Program-made: the position numbers and the translations under genes
Notes under the pieces: generated by a model
The model's database searches: none
What the model was told of the DNA's origin: nothing
Seen by the model: the letters and a program-made list of their open reading frames with translations, nothing else
In this document: positions 7,953-16,958 of the stretch, piece after piece
How positions within the stretch are numbered: the stretch's first letter is position 1
Layout: each line of letters opens with the position of its first letter
NCBI RefSeq assembly: GCF_003667445.1
Contig: NZ_RCTF01000008.1
Coordinates: 62,001 to 126,000 of the forward strand
Length of the DNA: 64,000 nt
Reading direction: 5' to 3'
From: Xanthobacter tagetidis
GTDB taxonomy: Bacteria; Pseudomonadota; Alphaproteobacteria; Rhizobiales; Xanthobacteraceae

Positions 7953-8855
7953 ATGGCACGTCCCTCGTCCGACCGCCCGTCGCGCGGCCCGCTCGCCTCC
8001 CGGCGCCGGTTCCTCGCCCTGTCCGTCTCCGCGCTCGCCGCAGCCACCGCCACCCCCGCGCTGCTGGCGCAGGTGGCCGGCCGCGCCGAGGCCGCGCCGC
8101 TCACCATCGAGGACATCAAGAAGCGCGGCGTGGTGCGCATCGGCGTCGAGGCGGCCTACCGGCCCTTCACGTTCCGCGAGGGCAGCGCCATCGTCGGCTA
8201 TGACGTGGACCTCGCAAAGGAAATCTTCGCCCCGCTCGGCGTTAAGGTGGAGATGGTGGACACCGCCTGGGCCGGCGTCATCCCGGCGCTCTATGCGGGC
8301 AATTTCGATGTCATCATGACCTCGCTCACCTACACCAAGGAGCGGGTCGCCAAGGTCGGCTATTCCATCCCCTACACCGAGGCGACCCAGGAACTGCTGG
8401 TGCGCGCCGGCGATGCCGGCACCATCAAGGACCTCTCGGGCATGTCCGGCAAGGTGCTGGGCGTGAAGCTGGGCTCCGCCGGCGACACCATGAAGACCGG
8501 CCTCGACGAGAAGCTGAAGGCCGCCACCGGCAAGGGCTTCGCCCAGGTGAAGACCTATGACGACCACCCGGCCGCCTACCTGGCGCTGGCCCAGGGCTCG
8601 GTGGATGGCGTCATCAACACCCTCGCGACCCTCACCCAGGTGGTGAAGGACGCGCCCGGCAAATATGCCATCGTGCGCGACATCGGTCCGCGCAACTGGG
8701 CCGGCATCGGCACCCGCAAGGAGGACGAGGACCTGATCTCCTTCCTCAATCAGCGCATCACGGCGCTGAAGGAGAGCGGTGAGCTCTACAAGCTGCAGGA
8801 GAAGTGGTTCGGCGTGCGCATGCAGCTCGCGGACAAGGTCCCGAGCTTCTCCTGA
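7953..8855 (+). CDS. Family 3 extracellular solute-binding protein, Tat-type signal
   Basis: Periplasmic binding component of a polar amino acid-type ABC importer, 300 residues. The N-terminus carries a twin-arginine signal, SRRRFLALS, followed by a hydrophobic stretch and an AEA cleavage region. The mature protein starts with TIEDIKKRGVVRIGVEAAY and has the family signatures FTFREGSAIVGYDVDLAKE, DVIMTSLTYTKERV and YLALAQGSVDGV. I chose the ATG at 7953, after a GAGAGA stretch, because it places the signal peptide at the terminus; the in-frame start at 7893 does not. It heads the operon with a permease and ATPase. Given the hydantoinase next door, the ligand may be a hydantoin or carbamoyl amino acid. 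Confidence 0.92.
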   Translation: MARPSSDRPSRGPLASRRRFLALSVSALAAATATPALLAQVAGRAEAAPLTIEDIKKRGVVRIGVEAAYRPFTFREGSAIVGYDVDLAKEIFAPLGVKVEMVDTAWAGVIPALYAGNFDVIMTSLTYTKERVAKVGYSIPYTEATQELLVRAGDAGTIKDLSGMSGKVLGVKLGSAGDTMKTGLDEKLKAATGKGFAQVKTYDDHPAAYLALAQGSVDGVINTLATLTQVVKDAPGKYAIVRDIGPRNWAGIGTRKEDEDLISFLNQRITALKESGELYKLQEKWFGVRMQLADKVPSFS

Positions 8856-8935
8856 TCCCGTCGCCCCGGCTGCCTGCGGCCGCCGCGGTCCATGCGGCCG
8901 GGCGCGGACCGGCACCACCAGGGACTTAGCCGCGC

Positions 8936-9024
8936 CGTCATCCCCCGGCTCGTCCGGGGGATCCACCGGAGGGCATATCCAGCCGCCGGGGTGGATGCCC
9001 CGGACGCGCCCGAGCATGACGGGG
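8936..9024 (+). repeat. Dispersed intergenic palindromic repeat, copy 2
   Basis: Best-preserved copy. CGTCATCCCCCGGCTCGTCC folds back on GGGGGATCCACC, then GGTGGATGCCCCGGAC leads to GAGCATGACGGGG. It lies between the binding-protein and permease genes of one operon, so it is probably transcribed and may fold as a double hairpin in the mRNA. Such elements can lower expression of downstream genes relative to the binding protein. Confidence 0.85.
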
Positions 9025-9108
9025 TCCTGCCGCCATGCTCCCCGGCTGACGGCGGAAGCGAACGCGCGCCCGCCGCGCCGTAGCTGAAACTGAGGAAGCA
9101 CCCACCCC

Positions 9109-9762
9109 ATGTCCATCGACTGGTCCGTCGTCCAGATGGCCATCCCCCTGCTCGCGGAGGGGACGGTGATGACGCTGAAGATCGCCGCCATCGCCGGCAT
9201 CCTCGGCCTTGCCGGCGGCGTCGCCCTCGGCCTCATCTCGCTCGGCGGCCTCGCGCCGGCGCGCTGGATGGTGCGGGCCTATGTGGACTTCATCCGCGGC
9301 ACGCCGCTGCTGATCCAGATCTTCATCGTCTTCTTCGGCCTGCCGGCGATGGGCCTGAGGCTCGGCGAATTCTGGGCCGGCGTCATCGCGCTTTCGCTCA
9401 ATTGCGCGGGCTATGTGGCGGAGGTGGTGCGCGGCACGGTGGGCGCGGTGGAGAAGGGCCAGACCGAGGCCGCCAAGTCCATCGGCATGACGCACGGGAA
9501 GATCCTCGTCTACGTCCTTCTGCCCCAGTCGATCCGCCCCATGATGCCGGCGCTCACCAACGACGTCATCACCTTGCTCAAGAACACCTCGCTCCTGTCG
9601 GTGATCTCGGTCTACGAGCTGACGCGCTCGGGCCAGGCGATCATCGCCTCCCACTTCGCGCCGGTGGAGATCTTCACCCTGCTCGCCATCTACTACTACG
9701 CCATCATCAGCGTCCTCTCCTGGATCTCGCGGGTGATCGAGCGTCGCCTGCCGGCCTGGTGA
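9109..9762 (+). CDS. Polar amino acid-type ABC transporter permease
   Basis: Inner-membrane permease of the His/Glu/Gln/Arg/opine type, 217 residues, about five transmembrane helices. The early segment [19 protein letters not shown] is typical of the family. The cytoplasmic coupling (EAA) loop is visible as [20 protein letters not shown] near residues 120-140. The ATG at 9109 follows a GAGGAAG site. Only one permease gene is present, so it probably works as a homodimer. It is followed by the ATPase after five bases. Confidence 0.93.
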   Translation: MSIDWSVVQMAIPLLAEGTVMTLKIAAIAGILGLAGGVALGLISLGGLAPARWMVRAYVDFIRGTPLLIQIFIVFFGLPAMGLRLGEFWAGVIALSLNCAGYVAEVVRGTVGAVEKGQTEAAKSIGMTHGKILVYVLLPQSIRPMMPALTNDVITLLKNTSLLSVISVYELTRSGQAIIASHFAPVEIFTLLAIYYYAIISVLSWISRVIERRLPAW

Positions 9763-9767
9763 TCGCC

Positions 9768-10577
9768 ATGACCTCCATCGCTCCCACCCCCGTGCCGCGC
9801 GGCCTGAAGCCGCTGCTCGCCGTGCGCGACCTGAGGAAGTCCTTCGGCAACCGGGAAATCCTCAAGGGCATCTCGTTCGACCTCATGGCCGGCCAGACTT
9901 TGGTGCTGATCGGGCCGTCCGGGTCGGGCAAGACCACGGTGCTGCGCTGCCTCAATCATCTGGAGACGCCCGACGGCGGCACCATCGAACTGCTCGGCGA
10001 GCCGATCGGCGGCGCCTATATGGGCGAGGGGGCGAAGTGGCGCGCCCTGCCCGAGGCCGACATGGCGCGCCAGCGCCGCAAGTTCGGCTTCGTGTTCCAG
10101 CGCTTCAACCTGTTCCCGCACCTCACGGCGCTGGAGAATGTCGCCATCGGGCCGGCGAAGGTGCTCGGCCTGTCCCGCAAGGAGGCCGAGGCGCGCGCCG
10201 CGGTGCAGCTCACCCGCGTCAGCCTCGCCGACCACATGGACAAGCGCCCGTCCCAGCTTTCCGGCGGCCAGCAGCAGCGCGTCGCCATCGCCCGCGCGCT
10301 CGCCATGGAGCCGCGCCTGATCCTGTTCGACGAGCCCACCTCCGCGCTCGATCCGGAACTGGTGCACGAGGTGCTGGACGTGATGGCCGAGCTCGCCCGC
10401 GAGGGCATGACCATGGTGGTCGTCACCCACGAGATGAGCTTCGCCCGGCGCGTCGCCGACCACCTGATCTTCATGGCCGATGGCGAGATCGTCGAGGAGG
10501 GCCTGCCCGAGGCAGTGTTCTCCGCCCCGCGCGAGGAGAAGACCCAGCGCTTCCTCGCCCATGTGCTGAACCGGTGA
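9768..10577 (+). CDS. Polar amino acid-type ABC transporter ATP-binding protein
   Basis: Nucleotide-binding subunit of 269 residues. It contains the Walker [10 protein letters not shown], the Q-loop [11 protein letters not shown], the ABC signature [15 protein letters not shown], the Walker [15 protein letters not shown] and the H-loop [10 protein letters not shown]. This set is typical of GlnQ/HisP-type ATPases. The ATG at 9768 lies five bases after the permease stop. An in-frame GTG that overlaps the stop is a minor alternative. It completes the importer with the binding protein at 7953 and the permease at 9109. Confidence 0.95.
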   Translation: MTSIAPTPVPRGLKPLLAVRDLRKSFGNREILKGISFDLMAGQTLVLIGPSGSGKTTVLRCLNHLETPDGGTIELLGEPIGGAYMGEGAKWRALPEADMARQRRKFGFVFQRFNLFPHLTALENVAIGPAKVLGLSRKEAEARAAVQLTRVSLADHMDKRPSQLSGGQQQRVAIARALAMEPRLILFDEPTSALDPELVHEVLDVMAELAREGMTMVVVTHEMSFARRVADHLIFMADGEIVEEGLPEAVFSAPREEKTQRFLAHVLNR

Positions 10578-10582
10578 GCGTC

Positions 10583-11941
10583 ATGACCGAGACCAACCAA
10601 CCCGCGCTCGATCTCCTCGTCACCGGCGCGAGCGTCCTGACCGGCGATCCGGCCCGGCCCGAAATCGAGAAGGCCTGGATCGGCGTGAAGGACGGCCGCT
10701 TCGCGCTCATCGAAGAGGCGCGCGCCGACGCGCCCGCTCCTGCCGCCCACCGGCGCATCGACCTCACAGGACGGGTGGTGACGCCCGGATTCCTGAACAT
10801 CCACACCCACGCCAACCTTTCCATGGTGCGCGGGGTGGCGGAGGACCTCGGCTTCGCGCCGGCCTATACGCCCGGCATCCCCCAGGGCCACATGGTGACG
10901 CCGGACGAGGCCTATGCCATCGCGCGCCTCGGGGCGCTGGAGGCGCTCCTGTTCGGCTCCACCCTCATCAACGACACCTTCGTCCATGCGGACGTGGTGA
11001 CGCCCGCAATGGCCGAGGTCGGGCTCAGGGTCTGGTCGTGCGGGCGCATCCACGATGTCGACTTCTCCGGCGTCTCGGTGGGCCGCTGGGAGCATGTGGA
11101 CGCCATCGGCGACGAGAAGCTGAACGATGCGCTGGAGCTTGCCGCCCGCTACGAGGGCAAGAGCGGTGGCCGCATCGGCGTGCAGCTCGCCGCCCATGCG
11201 CCGGACACCTGCTCGACGCCGTTCCTGAAGCGCATCGCGCGCGCCGCCGAGGAGACCGGGCTGCGCGTCACCACCCACCTGTCGCAGAGCAAGGTGGAGG
11301 TGGCCCGCATCCGCGCGCGCGACGGCAAGAGCCCGCCGGAACTGCTGGAGGAGCTGGGCCTGCTCAACGACCGCCTGCTGGCGGCCCACTGCATCCATGT
11401 GAGCGAGGACGACATCGCCCGCATCGGCCGCGCCGGCATCCATGTGGCGCACATCGCCAAGGGCAACGCCACCGGCGCCACCATCGCTCCCACCCAGAAG
11501 CTGCGCGCGGCCGGCGCCAAGCTCACGCTGGGCACCGACAACATGCACGCCGACATGGTGGAGGTGATGCGCTGGGCGCTGGCAGTCGGCCGCATCCAGA
11601 TGGGCGCAGTGACGGACGACTGGCAGCCCTCGACCGTGTTCGAGATGGCCACCATGGCCGGCGCCCGCGCCATGGGCCTGGAGACCGAGATCGGCTCCAT
11701 CGCGCTCGGCAAGAAGGCGGACTTCGTCGCCTTCGACTTCCGCCGCGTCCACCTCACGCCCCGCACCAACGTGCTCGGCAACCTCGTCCATGTGGCCCAC
11801 GGGCGCGACGTGGAGCTGGTGGCGGTGGACGGCGAGGTGGTGGTGGAGGCCGGCGCCCCCACCAAGGTCAACGAAAGCGACATCCGGCGCGACGCCGAGG
11901 CCGCCATCGCCGCGCTCTGGCAGCGTGCGCGCGGGAACTGA
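10583..11941 (+). CDS. Amidohydrolase, Atz/Trz-deaminase-like
   Basis: Metal-dependent hydrolase of 452 residues from the amidohydrolase superfamily subgroup that includes chlorohydrolases and nucleobase deaminases. Visible metal ligands are HTH in FLNIHTHANLSMVRG, the histidine in RVTTHLSQSK, HC in LAAHCIHVSED and the aspartate in LTLGTDNMHADMV. The N- and C-terminal beta segments form the usual composite sandwich domain, with GKKADFVAFD near the end. The start at 10583 lies five bases after the ATPase stop, so co-transcription with the importer is near certain. It could deaminate or open a ring compound brought in by the transporter. The exact substrate cannot be read from sequence. Confidence 0.88.
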   Translation: MTETNQPALDLLVTGASVLTGDPARPEIEKAWIGVKDGRFALIEEARADAPAPAAHRRIDLTGRVVTPGFLNIHTHANLSMVRGVAEDLGFAPAYTPGIPQGHMVTPDEAYAIARLGALEALLFGSTLINDTFVHADVVTPAMAEVGLRVWSCGRIHDVDFSGVSVGRWEHVDAIGDEKLNDALELAARYEGKSGGRIGVQLAAHAPDTCSTPFLKRIARAAEETGLRVTTHLSQSKVEVARIRARDGKSPPELLEELGLLNDRLLAAHCIHVSEDDIARIGRAGIHVAHIAKGNATGATIAPTQKLRAAGAKLTLGTDNMHADMVEVMRWALAVGRIQMGAVTDDWQPSTVFEMATMAGARAMGLETEIGSIALGKKADFVAFDFRRVHLTPRTNVLGNLVHVAHGRDVELVAVDGEVVVEAGAPTKVNESDIRRDAEAAIAALWQRARGN

Positions 11942-11945
11942 CGAC

Positions 11946-12731
11946 ATGCGCATCCTGCTCATCAATCCCAACACTTCGGCCGACATGACCGAGCGCATGG
12001 TTGCGACCGCCGGCCCGGTGCTGGCGCCGGACGTGGAACTGGTCGCCCTCACCGCGACGCAGGGCCTGCCCTACATCGCCAGCCGCGCCGAGGCGGTGGT
12101 CGCCGGCGCGCTCACGCTGGAGATGATCGCCGCCCACCAGGACGGCATGGACGCAGTGGTGCTCGCCGCCTTCGGCGATCCCGGCCTGATCGCGGCGCGC
12201 GAACTGTTCGACCTGCCGGTGGTCGCCATGGCGGAGGCGGCGATGCTCACCGCCTGCATGCTGGGGCCGAAATTCTCCATCGTCACCTTCTCGCCCGCCC
12301 TCACCCCCTGGTACGAGGACGCGGTGGCGCTCAGCGGCATGCAGGCGCGCTGCGCGTCCATCCGCGTGCCGGAAGCCGGCTTCCGCTCGGTGGCCGACGT
12401 GCAGCACGAACTGGAGGCCGAACTGGTGGAGACCACGCGCCGGGCGGTGGCGGAGGACAAGGCGGACGTGGTGATCCTCGCCGGGGCGCCTCTCACGGGC
12501 CTCGCCCAGCGGGTGGCGGACCGCGTGCCGGTGCCGCTGATCGACCCGCTCAGCGCCGCCGTGGGCCAGGCGCAGGTACTGGCGCGGCTCAAGCCCCGCC
12601 CGGCCGCCGCCGGCCGCTTCGCCCGTCCCGGCCCGAAGCCCGCCACCGGCCTCTCCCCGGCGCTCGGCGCCTGGATCGAGCACCGGCCTGCGGCTGCGCG
12701 CACCAACGGGGCGCATCGCAGCGGGGGGTGA
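11946..12731 (+). CDS. Asp/Glu/hydantoin racemase-superfamily protein
   Basis: Protein of 261 residues that matches the hydantoin racemase branch of the Asp/Glu racemase superfamily. It starts RILLINPNTSADMTERMV, the family signature. Hydantoin racemases use two cysteines. Here a cysteine is present in AMLTACMLGPKF, and the second expected position near VVILAGAPLTGLA reads alanine-glycine, where family members usually have GCAG or a similar cysteine motif. The protein may therefore use one-base chemistry or do another reaction. It is last in the operon, four bases after the amidohydrolase stop. The association with hydantoinase supports hydantoin metabolism in general. Confidence 0.82.
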   Translation: MRILLINPNTSADMTERMVATAGPVLAPDVELVALTATQGLPYIASRAEAVVAGALTLEMIAAHQDGMDAVVLAAFGDPGLIAARELFDLPVVAMAEAAMLTACMLGPKFSIVTFSPALTPWYEDAVALSGMQARCASIRVPEAGFRSVADVQHELEAELVETTRRAVAEDKADVVILAGAPLTGLAQRVADRVPVPLIDPLSAAVGQAQVLARLKPRPAAAGRFARPGPKPATGLSPALGAWIEHRPAAARTNGAHRSGG

Positions 12732-12766
12732 CGGGCCCCGGGCGCCTCAGAACACGACCAGACGAT

Positions 12767-13249
12767 TCAATTTGATCGGATCGCTCTCTCGGCGCCCGTC
12801 ATCTTGCGCAGCAGGCGGATCAAGCGGGTCCGCTCCGTCGGCGTGAGGGCGGCCAACGTCTCGGCGGTGATCTCGACGCCGACGGTTTCCGCCTTCGCCA
12901 TCACTTCTGCGCCCTTGCGCGTCAATTCCAGGAACTGGCGGCGGCGGTCCGACGGATCCTCGGAGACGGCGATGAAGCCGCGCGCCTTCATCCGGCTGAT
13001 CACGCCGTTGATGGTCGCCGAATCGAGGCCGATGAGACGCACCAGGTCGCTCTGCGAACAGGAGCCCATCTCCCTGATCTTCGCCATCGCTGCGAACTGG
13101 GTCTGGGTCAGGTTCGCCACCATGCGATCGGTGAAGATGGCGGTGTGGAACTGGAACGCCAGGCGCAGGATGAAGCCGATCTGGTCGTCGATCTGGTAGG
13201 CCCGTGCCTTGGAGGCGGGGCTACTGTCCTTCGCGCGGCGCGGCATCAT
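12767..13249 (-). CDS. MarR-family transcriptional regulator
   Basis: Regulator of 160 residues from the ATG at 13249 (MMPRRAKDSS). The winged helix-turn-helix is clear: LTQTQFAAMAKIREMGSCSQ, then LVRLIGLDSATINGVISRMK and the wing VSEDPSDRRRQFLELTRKG. An in-frame ATG at 13384 directly abuts the amidase stop and would add a 45-residue basic leader. It could be used by translational coupling, but the shorter form has normal MarR length. It is the last gene of the six-gene minus operon. Palindromes in the divergent promoter 5.4 kb upstream are candidate binding sites, so it probably controls both operons in response to an aromatic or CoA-linked ligand. Confidence 0.9.
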   Translation of the reverse strand: MMPRRAKDSSPASKARAYQIDDQIGFILRLAFQFHTAIFTDRMVANLTQTQFAAMAKIREMGSCSQSDLVRLIGLDSATINGVISRMKARGFIAVSEDPSDRRRQFLELTRKGAEVMAKAETVGVEITAETLAALTPTERTRLIRLLRKMTGAERAIRSN

Positions 13250-13384
13250 GCTGTTTTCGGATCGGTTGCGTGGCACGGCGCCAAGAACCTGAAGCCGGCG
13301 CTCAGCGGCATTCCTAGCATATCCGCCCTGCCGCGGAAGAAGCGACTTTGCACGGCGACCGGGGATTTTCGACTTGTCCGACAT

Positions 13385-14629
13385 TTACATTGCCATGTTG
13401 GAGAGGCCCGCGCGGATGCGCTCGGCCATGCCGAGCAGCGCGAGGTCATGACCGGGACGCCCGGTGAGATGAAGGCTGAAGGGTGCGGCGCCCAGCGGCA
13501 GGCCGATCCCCGGACATGCGGGAAGCGGCATCGCCAATGAGGGAGCGCCGAGCACGTTGGCGAACGCGGTGGCACTCAAGGTGGCTGCCAGGAGCGGCCA
13601 GCGCCGACCGCCCGTCTCGATGTGGTGCACGCCGCGGGCTGGCATCGGCGCGAACAGGGTCGGCGAGAGCAAGGCGTCACTGTCCGCGAGGCAGGCGTCA
13701 TAGCGGCGCGCGGCGGCGGCGAGACGGGTGCGCGCGGCGGCCACGTCGGCCGATGCGGCACCGCGCAGCGCGCGGGCGGCTGCTTCTCCGAGGCCGTCCG
13801 CCGGCATGCCCAAGTACAGGGGCGCGGCTTCCGCCACCACCACGGCGCCGAATGCCGCGGCGGACGCCAGCCGGTCCGGCAGATCGAACCGGACGATGTC
13901 GTGACCTGCGGCGCCGAGGGCCTCGACCACGCGCTCGAATGCGGAACGGATGCCGGGATCGATGAGATCCGGCATCCGTTCCTCCACCGCGAGACGCAAG
14001 CGGTCAGGGCTTGCCGCGCCTGCAGCGGAATCGGCGAGAAGGATCGGCACCGCAGCACGGATCAGATCGAGATCGCGTGCGAGGAGGCCCACATGGTCGA
14101 AGGAGGGAGCGAGCGGCCACACACCCTCCAGCGGCACCGAGCCCCGGCTCGGCTTGAACCCGAAAAGTCCCGTGGCGGCGGCGGGAACGCGAATGCTGCC
14201 GCCGGTGTCCGTTCCGAGGCCGAGATCGGCCAGCCCCGCCGCCACCGCCGCCGCCGCCCCGCCCGAGGAGCCGCCGACGCTCCGGCCGGCTTCCACGGGA
14301 TTGGCGACGCCCGGCGTGGTCATGCCGAAGCCGCCGGCATCGGTGCGCGTCATGCCGACGAACGCGGCGCCTGCATCGAGCAGCCGCTGGACCGCCGGAG
14401 CGGTCTCCGCCGCGCGCCGCCCCGCGAAGACCGGATGGCCGGCGGTGAAGGGCTCGCCCGCCACCGCGATATTGTCCTTCACGCACAGGCGCACGTGCGC
14501 AAGCGGCCCGCGGCCCGCCGTGCCGGCATGCCGCGAGAGGAAAGCGCCGAAGGGATCAAGCCCCGTCTCGCCGGACGTATCCATTGGATTGGGAATCGCG
14601 GCGATGGCGCCGAGCGCCATCGCCGTCAT
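13385..14629 (-). CDS. Amidase-signature hydrolase
   Basis: Member of the amidase signature family, 414 residues, slightly short for the family. The Ser-cisSer-Lys triad is visible: K51 in VKDNIAVAG, the serine pair in GRSVGGSSGGAAAAV, and the nucleophile in GTDTGGSIRVPAAATG. These enzymes cleave C-N bonds of linear amides. It lies in the minus operon, four bases after the SDR stop, next to a CoA ligase and a crotonase. A plausible job is release of ammonia from an amide intermediate made after the molybdenum hydroxylase encoded by the divergent operon, but no substrate can be named. Confidence 0.9.
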   Translation of the reverse strand: MTAMALGAIAAIPNPMDTSGETGLDPFGAFLSRHAGTAGRGPLAHVRLCVKDNIAVAGEPFTAGHPVFAGRRAAETAPAVQRLLDAGAAFVGMTRTDAGGFGMTTPGVANPVEAGRSVGGSSGGAAAAVAAGLADLGLGTDTGGSIRVPAAATGLFGFKPSRGSVPLEGVWPLAPSFDHVGLLARDLDLIRAAVPILLADSAAGAASPDRLRLAVEERMPDLIDPGIRSAFERVVEALGAAGHDIVRFDLPDRLASAAAFGAVVVAEAAPLYLGMPADGLGEAAARALRGAASADVAAARTRLAAAARRYDACLADSDALLSPTLFAPMPARGVHHIETGGRRWPLLAATLSATAFANVLGAPSLAMPLPACPGIGLPLGAAPFSLHLTGRPGHDLALLGMAERIRAGLSNMAM

Positions 14630-14633
14630 TCGC

Positions 14634-15443
14634 TCACTGGTCCCGCAGGCGGTCCATGAGGGCCTTCTCCTGGCCGCCGTCGATCTCGATCATGGTGCCG
14701 TTGAGATAGTGCATCAGCGGCGAGGCGAGCATCACCACGAGGTCCGCCACTTCCTTGGTCTCGGCGATGCGGCCCATGGGGATCGAGGCCGGGGCGAGCC
14801 GGTCGGCCTCCTCGTAGGAGAGCTTCATGTCGCGCGCCATCGCGTTCACCAGACCCGACCAGCGCTCGGTGCGCACCGGGCCGGGATTGACCGCCACCAG
14901 GCTGATGCCGTGCTTGCCGTACTGGCCGGCGAGCGAGAGCGTGAGATTGTATCCGGCGGCATTGGCGGCGCCGGGGGCGATCTCCCAGTAGGAGGGCTTG
15001 CGGCCGTCATTGCCGATCAGGTTCACCACCCGGCCGCCGCCCTGCTTCACCATCAGGGGAAGCGCGTAGCGCATGCAGCGCACATAGCCCATGAACTTCA
15101 GCTGGAGGGCCTGCGCCCAGTCGTCCTCGCTCAGGTGCTCCAGCACGCCACCAGGCGCGGAGCCCGCATTGTTCACCAGGATGTCGATCCGGCCGAGGGC
15201 CTCGTGACCCTTGGTGACGAAGGCCTTGGCGTCGGCATCCTTGGTGAGGTCGGCGGCAATCGGGATCACCTTGCGCCCGGTGGCGTCGGAGATCTCCTTG
15301 GCCGCCGCTTCCAGCTTGTCGAGACGGCGGCTGCAGATGGCGACATCGACGCCCTCCTTCGCCAGGCCCCAGGCGATGGCCTTGCCGATGCCTTCGCTGC
15401 CGCCCGTCACCAGCGCGGTCTTGCCGGTAAGCTCAAGGTCCAT
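14634..15443 (-). CDS. SDR-family protein lacking the Tyr-Lys catalytic pair
   Basis: Short-chain dehydrogenase/reductase fold of 269 residues. The NAD(P)-binding TGGSEGIGKAIA and the structural NNAG motif are intact, and the C-terminus has PMGRIAETKEVADLVVMLAS and IDGGQ. The usual YxxxK of the active site is missing: the aligned segment reads PGAANAAGYNLTLSLA, with Pro and Asn in place of Tyr and Lys. A subgroup of beta-ketoacyl-reductase-like SDRs with a degenerate tetrad is known, and this protein resembles it. It may catalyse a different reaction or bind an acyl-CoA. The start at 15443 has a GTGAGGAT ribosome-binding site and lies seven bases after the ligase stop. Confidence 0.85.
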   Translation of the reverse strand: MDLELTGKTALVTGGSEGIGKAIAWGLAKEGVDVAICSRRLDKLEAAAKEISDATGRKVIPIAADLTKDADAKAFVTKGHEALGRIDILVNNAGSAPGGVLEHLSEDDWAQALQLKFMGYVRCMRYALPLMVKQGGGRVVNLIGNDGRKPSYWEIAPGAANAAGYNLTLSLAGQYGKHGISLVAVNPGPVRTERWSGLVNAMARDMKLSYEEADRLAPASIPMGRIAETKEVADLVVMLASPLMHYLNGTMIEIDGGQEKALMDRLRDQ

Positions 15444-15450
15444 TTCATCC

Positions 15451-16956
15451 TCACTTCGTTTGTTGCTTGGGGTCGGTAAACAGGTCGCCATGGGCCGTGC
15501 GCAGGTCGCGCTTCAGCACCTTGCCCATGCGGTTGCGGGGAATGGCGGTGACGGGAAGGATGCGCTTCGGCACCTTGTAGGCGGCGAGCGTCAGCTTCAT
15601 CGCGCGCTGAAGCTCCGGCTCGTCGACGACGGCGCCCTCCACCACGGCCACCACCGCCTCGCCGAAGTCGGGGTGAGGCACCCCGAAAACGCAGGATTCC
15701 CCCGCCCCGAGAATGCCGTCGAGCACGTCCTCCACTTCCTTCGGGTAGACGTTGAGGCCACCGGTAATGACGATGTCCTTGCTGCGGCCGAGCAGACGAA
15801 CGCAGCCGCCGGCGTCGATCTCGGCCACATCGCCGGTGATGAACCAGCCGTCCGCGGTGAAGGCGTCGGCGTCCGCCTCCGGGCGCCGCCAATAGCCGGC
15901 GAAGACATTGTGGCCGCGCGTCTCAAGTCCGCCGACGGCGTCTTGGGACGCCGTTGTCCCATCGTCCGCGCGGGTGCGGATCTCCACTCCAGGCAGCGCC
16001 CATCCGACGAAGCCGGCGCGGTCCTCGGTGCCGGCAGGCAGCGCGGTGACGATCGCGGTCTCCGTGGCGCCGTAGCGCTCGATGATCCGCACGCCGGTGG
16101 CCGCCAGGAAGCGATCGGCGAGTTCGAGGGGCAGCGGCGCCGAGCCGCTGATGGCGAGCCTCAGCCCGCGCGTCGCGGTGGCGATCCCCGCCTCGCTCAG
16201 CAGACGCGCATAATGGGTCGGCACGCCCATGATCACGCTCGCATCCGGCAGCGCCGCCACCACCTCGGCGGCCTCGAAGCGCTCCAGGAGCAGGATCGAT
16301 GCGCCTGCGACCAGCGCGGTGTTCACCGAGGTGAGCAGGCCGTGGGCGTGATAGAGCGGCAAAGCGTGCAGCAGCCGGTCGCCGGGCGTCATGCGCCAGA
16401 CCTCGGCGAGCGCGCGGGCGCTTTCGGCGAGATTGCCGTGGGTGATGCAGGCGCCCTTGGGCCGCCCGGTGGTTCCCGACGTGTACAGGATCGCCGCGAC
16501 GGCGTCCGTGCCGAGGGGGTGCACGTCGCAGAGCGGATCGGCCGATGCCGCCGCAGCACCCAGCGCGCCGCCCATGCCGGCCTCCAGGCTGGCGGTGCGG
16601 ATCCCCGTGAGTGCGCCGAGTTCATCGGCCTCGGCAGCGGACGCAACCAGAAGGCGCGGCGCGGCATCGGCAACCAGATAGGTAATCTCAGCCGGCGTAT
16701 AGGTGGTGTTCAGAGGATGGATCACCGCTCCGAGCTGGAAGCAGGCATGGGCCAGCACCAGCACCTCCGGCGACTTCTCCAGCTTGAAGGACACCCTGTC
16801 GCCCGGCGCGACGCCCGATGCCTTGAGCGCCCGCGCCACCTGGCCGACCTTGCGCCGCAGCGCATCGGTCGACCAGACCTCGCCGCCGGCGAAGCGAAGC
16901 GCCTCTGAGGCAGCGGCCCGCGGCGCGTAGAGCGCATGAACGAGGTTGCCGTCCAT
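15451..16956 (-). CDS. AMP-dependent acyl-CoA synthetase, malonyl-CoA-synthetase-like
   Basis: Adenylate-forming ligase of 501 residues that activates a carboxylic acid to its CoA thioester. The P-loop YTSGTTGRPKG, the segment LPLYHAHGLL, the aromatic-Gly motif ERYGATETAI, the hinge GRSKDIVITGGLNVYPKE and the C-terminal lysine in RNRMGKVLKRDL are all present. The HAHGL segment and overall length recall malonate-CoA ligases, so a short dicarboxylic acid is a reasonable substrate guess. It follows the crotonase gene after two bases. The next genes are an SDR and an amidase, suggesting CoA-dependent processing of a ring-cleavage product. Confidence 0.88.
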   Translation of the reverse strand: MDGNLVHALYAPRAAASEALRFAGGEVWSTDALRRKVGQVARALKASGVAPGDRVSFKLEKSPEVLVLAHACFQLGAVIHPLNTTYTPAEITYLVADAAPRLLVASAAEADELGALTGIRTASLEAGMGGALGAAAASADPLCDVHPLGTDAVAAILYTSGTTGRPKGACITHGNLAESARALAEVWRMTPGDRLLHALPLYHAHGLLTSVNTALVAGASILLLERFEAAEVVAALPDASVIMGVPTHYARLLSEAGIATATRGLRLAISGSAPLPLELADRFLAATGVRIIERYGATETAIVTALPAGTEDRAGFVGWALPGVEIRTRADDGTTASQDAVGGLETRGHNVFAGYWRRPEADADAFTADGWFITGDVAEIDAGGCVRLLGRSKDIVITGGLNVYPKEVEDVLDGILGAGESCVFGVPHPDFGEAVVAVVEGAVVDEPELQRAMKLTLAAYKVPKRILPVTAIPRNRMGKVLKRDLRTAHGDLFTDPKQQTK

Positions 16957-16958
16957 GG

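Noticed and set aside
13250-13384. 45-codon extension of the MarR gene
   Set aside because: It is basic, low in complexity and would exceed normal MarR length. It is kept as an alternative start only, because its ATG abuts the amidase stop.
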